Shown: piece after piece, positions 61,130 through 64,000 of the stretch
How positions within the stretch are numbered: position 1 is the first letter of the stretch
Layout: every line of letters starts with the position of its first letter
NCBI RefSeq assembly: GCF_016650815.1
Contig: NZ_JAEKEZ010000005.1
Span: 193,501-257,500, forward strand
Reading direction: 5' to 3'
Source of the DNA: Pseudomonas sp. TH31
GTDB taxonomy: Bacteria > Pseudomonadota > Gammaproteobacteria > Pseudomonadales > Pseudomonadaceae
Length of the DNA: 64,000 bases
Program-made: the position numbers and the translations under genes
Notes under the pieces: model-generated
The model's input: only the letters and a program-made list of their open reading frames with translations
What the model was told of the DNA's origin: nothing
Databases searched by the model: none

Positions 61130-61292
61130 AGAGTGCTCTGTCTCACAAATACTGTTCCTTTTTGACGGTGCCTGTTGTCGCCATACGGCGTTGCCGCTCC
61201 TCGCCATAGCAAGCTATGACTCGTCGCGGCGCCTTGTCTGGCAACAACAGTCACTCGCCAAAAAAGGAACGTATTTGCAAAACAGAGCACTA
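61130..61292. repeat. Long imperfect inverted repeat filling the motA-motB gap
   Basis: The left side (GTGCTCTGT..CAAATAC.GTTCCTTTTT..CTGTTGTCGCC from 61131) pairs with the right side up to about 61291. The arms are about 60 bases with small bulges. The centre is CATAGC-AA-GCTATG at about 61205-61218. It covers essentially the whole intergenic region, including sequence beside the motB ribosome site. Confidence 0.8.
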
Positions 61293-62141
61293 TCGACCGC
61301 GAACGGCTTGTTCCAGCTCGGCAAAGCTAGGACGGTGCGCCGGGTACAGAACCTTGCGACCGAACTCCACCGCCAGCGATGGCGGCATGCCGGATGCCGA
61401 AGCGACCAGGGAGGCCTTGATGGCTTCGTAGACGTTCAGTTCTTCCTTGGCATCGTGGGCCAGGGAGTGAGCCAGCGGGCCGAAGAAGCCGTAGGCCGCG
61501 AGGATACCGAAGAAAGTACCTACCAGTGCCGCACCTACGTGCATACCGATGGCTTTTTGGTCGCCTTCGCCCAGGGAAGCCATGGTCACCACGATACCGA
61601 GTACCGCCGCCACGATACCGAATCCCGGCATGGCGTCGGCGATGCCGTTCACCGCGTGGGATGGGTGTTCCAGGTCTTCTTTAAGGCTGTAGAGCTCCAT
61701 GTCGAACAGGCCTTCCAGCTCATGGGGAGCCATGTTGCCGGAGGACATGATGCGCAAGTAATCGCAGATAAACGCAGTCATGCGTACGTCTTTCAGTACC
61801 GCGGGGTACTTGGCGAAGATCGGGCTGGCAGAGGCATCTTCGATGTCGCCTTCGATGGCCATCATGCCTTCGCGGCGGCTCTTGTTGAGGATCTCGTAGA
61901 TCAGGCCCAGCACTTCAAGGTAGAAGGTGTGGCTGAAGCGCGAACTGAACATGCCCAGGGATTTCTTGAGCACGTGCAGGGTCATGTAACCGGGGTTGGC
62001 CTGCAGGAATGCGCCAAGGGCCGCGCCACCGATAATCATCACCTCGAAGGGCTGGATCAGGGCGGCAATCTTGCCGTGGGAAAGCACGTATCCGCCGAGC
62101 ACGCTCGCGAATACGACGATGATGCCGATAATTTTAGCCAT
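61290..62141 (-). CDS. motA: Flagellar motor stator protein MotA
   Basis: A 283-residue stator subunit with four membrane helices that forms the proton path with MotB. The start MAKIIGIIVVFASVLGGYVLSHGK is at ATG 62141. The charged cytoplasmic loop (REGMMAIEGDIEDASASPIF; LRIMSSGNMAPHELEGLFD) contacts FliG, and the later helices contain the conserved PGFGIVAAVLGIVVTM. It is preceded by a sigma-28 promoter and has GGTAGGAG before the start. Confidence 0.95.
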   Translation of the reverse strand: MAKIIGIIVVFASVLGGYVLSHGKIAALIQPFEVMIIGGAALGAFLQANPGYMTLHVLKKSLGMFSSRFSHTFYLEVLGLIYEILNKSRREGMMAIEGDIEDASASPIFAKYPAVLKDVRMTAFICDYLRIMSSGNMAPHELEGLFDMELYSLKEDLEHPSHAVNGIADAMPGFGIVAAVLGIVVTMASLGEGDQKAIGMHVGAALVGTFFGILAAYGFFGPLAHSLAHDAKEELNVYEAIKASLVASASGMPPSLAVEFGRKVLYPAHRPSFAELEQAVRGR

Positions 62142-62209
62142 AGGTAGGAGAGTACTTACTGAGTCGGGTTCAAGGTCATATTCGGAAGTTAAAAAATCTC
62201 TTCTTCTAC

Positions 62210-62236
62210 TTATCGGCAAAACTGCGCCAGACTATA
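62210..62236 (-). promoter_or_regulatory. Sigma-28 (FliA) promoter of motAB
   Basis: On the minus strand TATAGTCT - 11 bases - GCCGATAA. The -10 element is identical to the FliA consensus and the -35 matches 6 of 8 (TAAAGTTT). The end of the -10 is 68 bases from the motA ATG. Confidence 0.8.
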
Positions 62237-62307
62237 GCCAGTTCAGGCGAAAAGCCAATTTAGCCCGCGCCGGGCGTGTTTACCGCCAATGATGATCGCG
62301 TCCAGCC

Positions 62308-63840
62308 ATGGCTAACGAAACGAACGTTCCAACCCCAAAACCGACCACTCTTGAAGGCTGGGTCAAGCTTCTCGATGGCGTGCGCCTGCCGGTTCCGCAA
62401 GAGAGTCATGACCGGGTCTGCAAAGCCATTCGCAATAGTCGCAGCTCATTGCGCGACATCGCCGAGCGGATCCAGGACAGCCCGGCCCTGGCGTTGAGCG
62501 TGATTCGCGAAGCCAACCGCCACCCCCACGGCAGCATGACCGAGCCTGCGGAAAACCTTGAAGTGGCGCTCAGCCGCCTCGGTTTGAAACGTGCCGAAGA
62601 GTTGCTCGCTCGCCTGCCCGCCGTGCCTCAGGCCGAGATCCCGGTGGCCCTGCGCCAATTGCAACTGATCAGCCAGCACGCGACGCAACAGGCCAATGGT
62701 TTTTTCGCCAGCCGCCTGGCACGGCTGTGGCAGGACATTCATTGGGGCAGCCTGCTGTTTCTCTCGCCGCTGTGGCCGATGGCGCTGACTCATCCACAGT
62801 TGCTCGAAGAATGGGAGCTGCGGGTCATCCATAAAGGCGAGTCGGCGCGCAAAGTCGAAAAGCAACTGTTCGGCGTGCGCCTGCTGGACATCTGCCTGGC
62901 GCTGGTGGACATCTGGCGGCTGCCGATCTGGGTGCAACAGGGCTATCGCCTGCTGCTCAACGAGCAACGGGAACTGGTGAAAGTCCTGCGCATCGCCCGG
63001 GACAGCGATCATCCGTTGCGCCAGCAAAACCGCCTCGACGACGATCCAACCCTGCGCCGCTGGCTCAACCAACCGGCCAACACCGTGCTGTTGGCCAACG
63101 GTCTGGCGCTGTCGGCACAACAGGCCTGGGACAGCCCGCACAGTGAACGCTGGCAGTTCCTGACCAGCCTTTACCTGCAAATCTCGATGGATGAAGTGCA
63201 ACAGCAATTGCACCAACAGGCCGCCAACAGCGCGCGGCATCACGCCATGCCGGACCTTTGGCACCCGGCGGTTTCGCTACTCTGGCCGTGGGGCATGCAT
63301 CGCACTCACGCCGGTTTGCTGCCGGCTCCGGCCCCGACCACCGAAGACCTGACCCAGTGGCGCAAGCAATGCGCCGAGTTGCTGGTGGAGCCGAGCCGTT
63401 TTACCAATGCGATGCACCTGACCAACTCGGCACGGGATGCGCTGGTGGCCTGCGGCATGCGTCGGGTGATGATCCTGATGACCGACCGCACCCACGCCAA
63501 TCTGCGGGTGCATCAAACCGCCGGGCTGGCGAAAGAAGCCTCAGGCCTGAATTTCGCGGTCAGCCAAAGCAACGTGCTGCAACGCTTGCTCTCGCAACAG
63601 GCCCAGGTACGCCTGACGCCGGCCAACAATGCGCAATTCTCGGCACTGCTGCCCGCCAGCCTGCGGACGCAGTTTGGCGGCGAACACCTGCTGCTGCGTT
63701 CACTGGTCAATAATGGCCGGGTGATCATGATTGTGGTGGCGGACCAGGGCGGTGGGCCGTTCTCGGAAATTACCGTGCAAGCCTTCGGCAAAACCGCGCA
63801 GTGCATTGAAAAGGCCCTGCATAGCTTTAGCACCCGTTAG
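62308..63840 (+). CDS. HDOD domain-containing protein
   Basis: A 510-residue cytoplasmic protein with an HDOD domain in the first 250 or so residues (SHDRVCKAIRNSRSSLRDIAERIQDSPALALSVIREANRH; LGLKRAEELLARLPAVPQ). HDOD is a non-enzymatic relative of HD phosphohydrolases, common in signalling proteins. The C-terminal half (from about 340) resembles a degenerate GAF-like sensor but I cannot assign it firmly. It is divergent from motA, so it may be co-controlled with motility. It ends at a 110-base inverted repeat. Confidence 0.8.
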   Translation: MANETNVPTPKPTTLEGWVKLLDGVRLPVPQESHDRVCKAIRNSRSSLRDIAERIQDSPALALSVIREANRHPHGSMTEPAENLEVALSRLGLKRAEELLARLPAVPQAEIPVALRQLQLISQHATQQANGFFASRLARLWQDIHWGSLLFLSPLWPMALTHPQLLEEWELRVIHKGESARKVEKQLFGVRLLDICLALVDIWRLPIWVQQGYRLLLNEQRELVKVLRIARDSDHPLRQQNRLDDDPTLRRWLNQPANTVLLANGLALSAQQAWDSPHSERWQFLTSLYLQISMDEVQQQLHQQAANSARHHAMPDLWHPAVSLLWPWGMHRTHAGLLPAPAPTTEDLTQWRKQCAELLVEPSRFTNAMHLTNSARDALVACGMRRVMILMTDRTHANLRVHQTAGLAKEASGLNFAVSQSNVLQRLLSQQAQVRLTPANNAQFSALLPASLRTQFGGEHLLLRSLVNNGRVIMIVVADQGGGPFSEITVQAFGKTAQCIEKALHSFSTR

Positions 63841-63841
63841 G

Positions 63842-63951
63842 GCCTGTCATCCGTTATTTCCTGTACCGCGTTGTCGCCGGGCCCACTTTCAGGCACAACC
63901 CGAAGGGCCGGGCCTGCAGTGGCGCGCTACAGGAAATAACGGATGACAGGC
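63842..63951. repeat. 110-base element with perfect 24-base terminal inverted repeats
   Basis: GCCTGTCATCCGTTATTTCC.. at 63842-63865 is exactly inverted at 63928-63951. The 62-base interior contains GC-rich sequence (CCGGGCCC, GGGCCGGGCC) able to fold further. It starts one base after the HDOD stop. It could be a MITE/REPIN-like element or an mRNA end structure. The last 49 bases of the window hold the leader of a next gene that is not included. Confidence 0.8.
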
Positions 63952-64000
63952 TCCTCATGACGCTGCGCTACAATCCCTCCCTTTGTGCTCTGGAGACCTC

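Overview
The window reads as chromosome of a Pseudomonas fluorescens-group bacterium. Three things point there: a GC-rich background with Pseudomonas-type proteins; many GTAGGAGCTG-type REP doublets (REPINs) between genes; and a gene order matching the conserved Pseudomonas block from the branched-chain amino acid transporter through pncB-nadE-azu, dnaB-rplI-rpsR-rpsF, rlmB-rnr, two tRNA-Leu, purA-hisZ, hflC-hflK-hflX-hfq-miaA-mutL-amiB-tsaE-nnrD, queG, orn-rsgA and motBA.

Layout. 1-3.5 kb: end of an AGE-family isomerase, a CDF-type transporter, a YdfG-like dehydrogenase and a one-helix membrane protein. 3.5-4.4 kb: gene-free DNA carrying a cluster of DnaA-box-like sequences. 4.4-9.8 kb: livK-H-M-G-F transport operon read leftwards from a sigma-54 promoter with an NtrC-like upstream site. 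9.8-13.9 kb: lysine/pipecolate catabolism genes amaA and amaB with a divergent LysR regulator. 14-18.6 kb: NAD genes pncB-nadE, azurin, a LOG protein and a Nudix hydrolase. 18.6-25.4 kb: the uncharacterised transglutaminase / ATP-grasp-alpha-E / DUF2126 cluster. 25.7-36 kb: ygiQ, dnaB, the rpsF ribosomal operon, rlmB-rnr and two tRNA-Leu(CAG) genes. 36.4-41 kb: Fur-boxed hitAB iron transporter and a chemoreceptor. 41-54 kb: the purA/hfl/hfq/mutL housekeeping block. 54-57.8 kb: queG, a TRIC-type membrane protein, orn and rsgA. 58-59.8 kb: an accessory cassette. 60-63.8 kb: motB, motA and an HDOD protein.

The most interesting item is the accessory cassette at 57,988-59,842, placed between rsgA and motB, which are neighbours in other pseudomonads as I recall them. 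It holds three almost contiguous genes: a ThsB-like TIR protein, a caspase-like protease with an intact His/Cys dyad, and a second, different TIR protein. This fits a TIR-signalling, caspase-executed anti-phage (Thoeris-like) system.

Second, seven genes carry single-base frameshifts (a membrane protein, amaB, pncB, ygiQ, amiB, nnrD and rsgA). Five of the seven fall at CCCGGG-type runs. Most are therefore probably sequencing errors at a difficult motif rather than true pseudogenes, and the gene coordinates below span both frames.

The noncoding DNA holds 12 REPINs of one family in two arm types. All three type-B copies carry short tandem expansions of their outer ends. Three other inverted-repeat elements lie near motAB and the HDOD gene.
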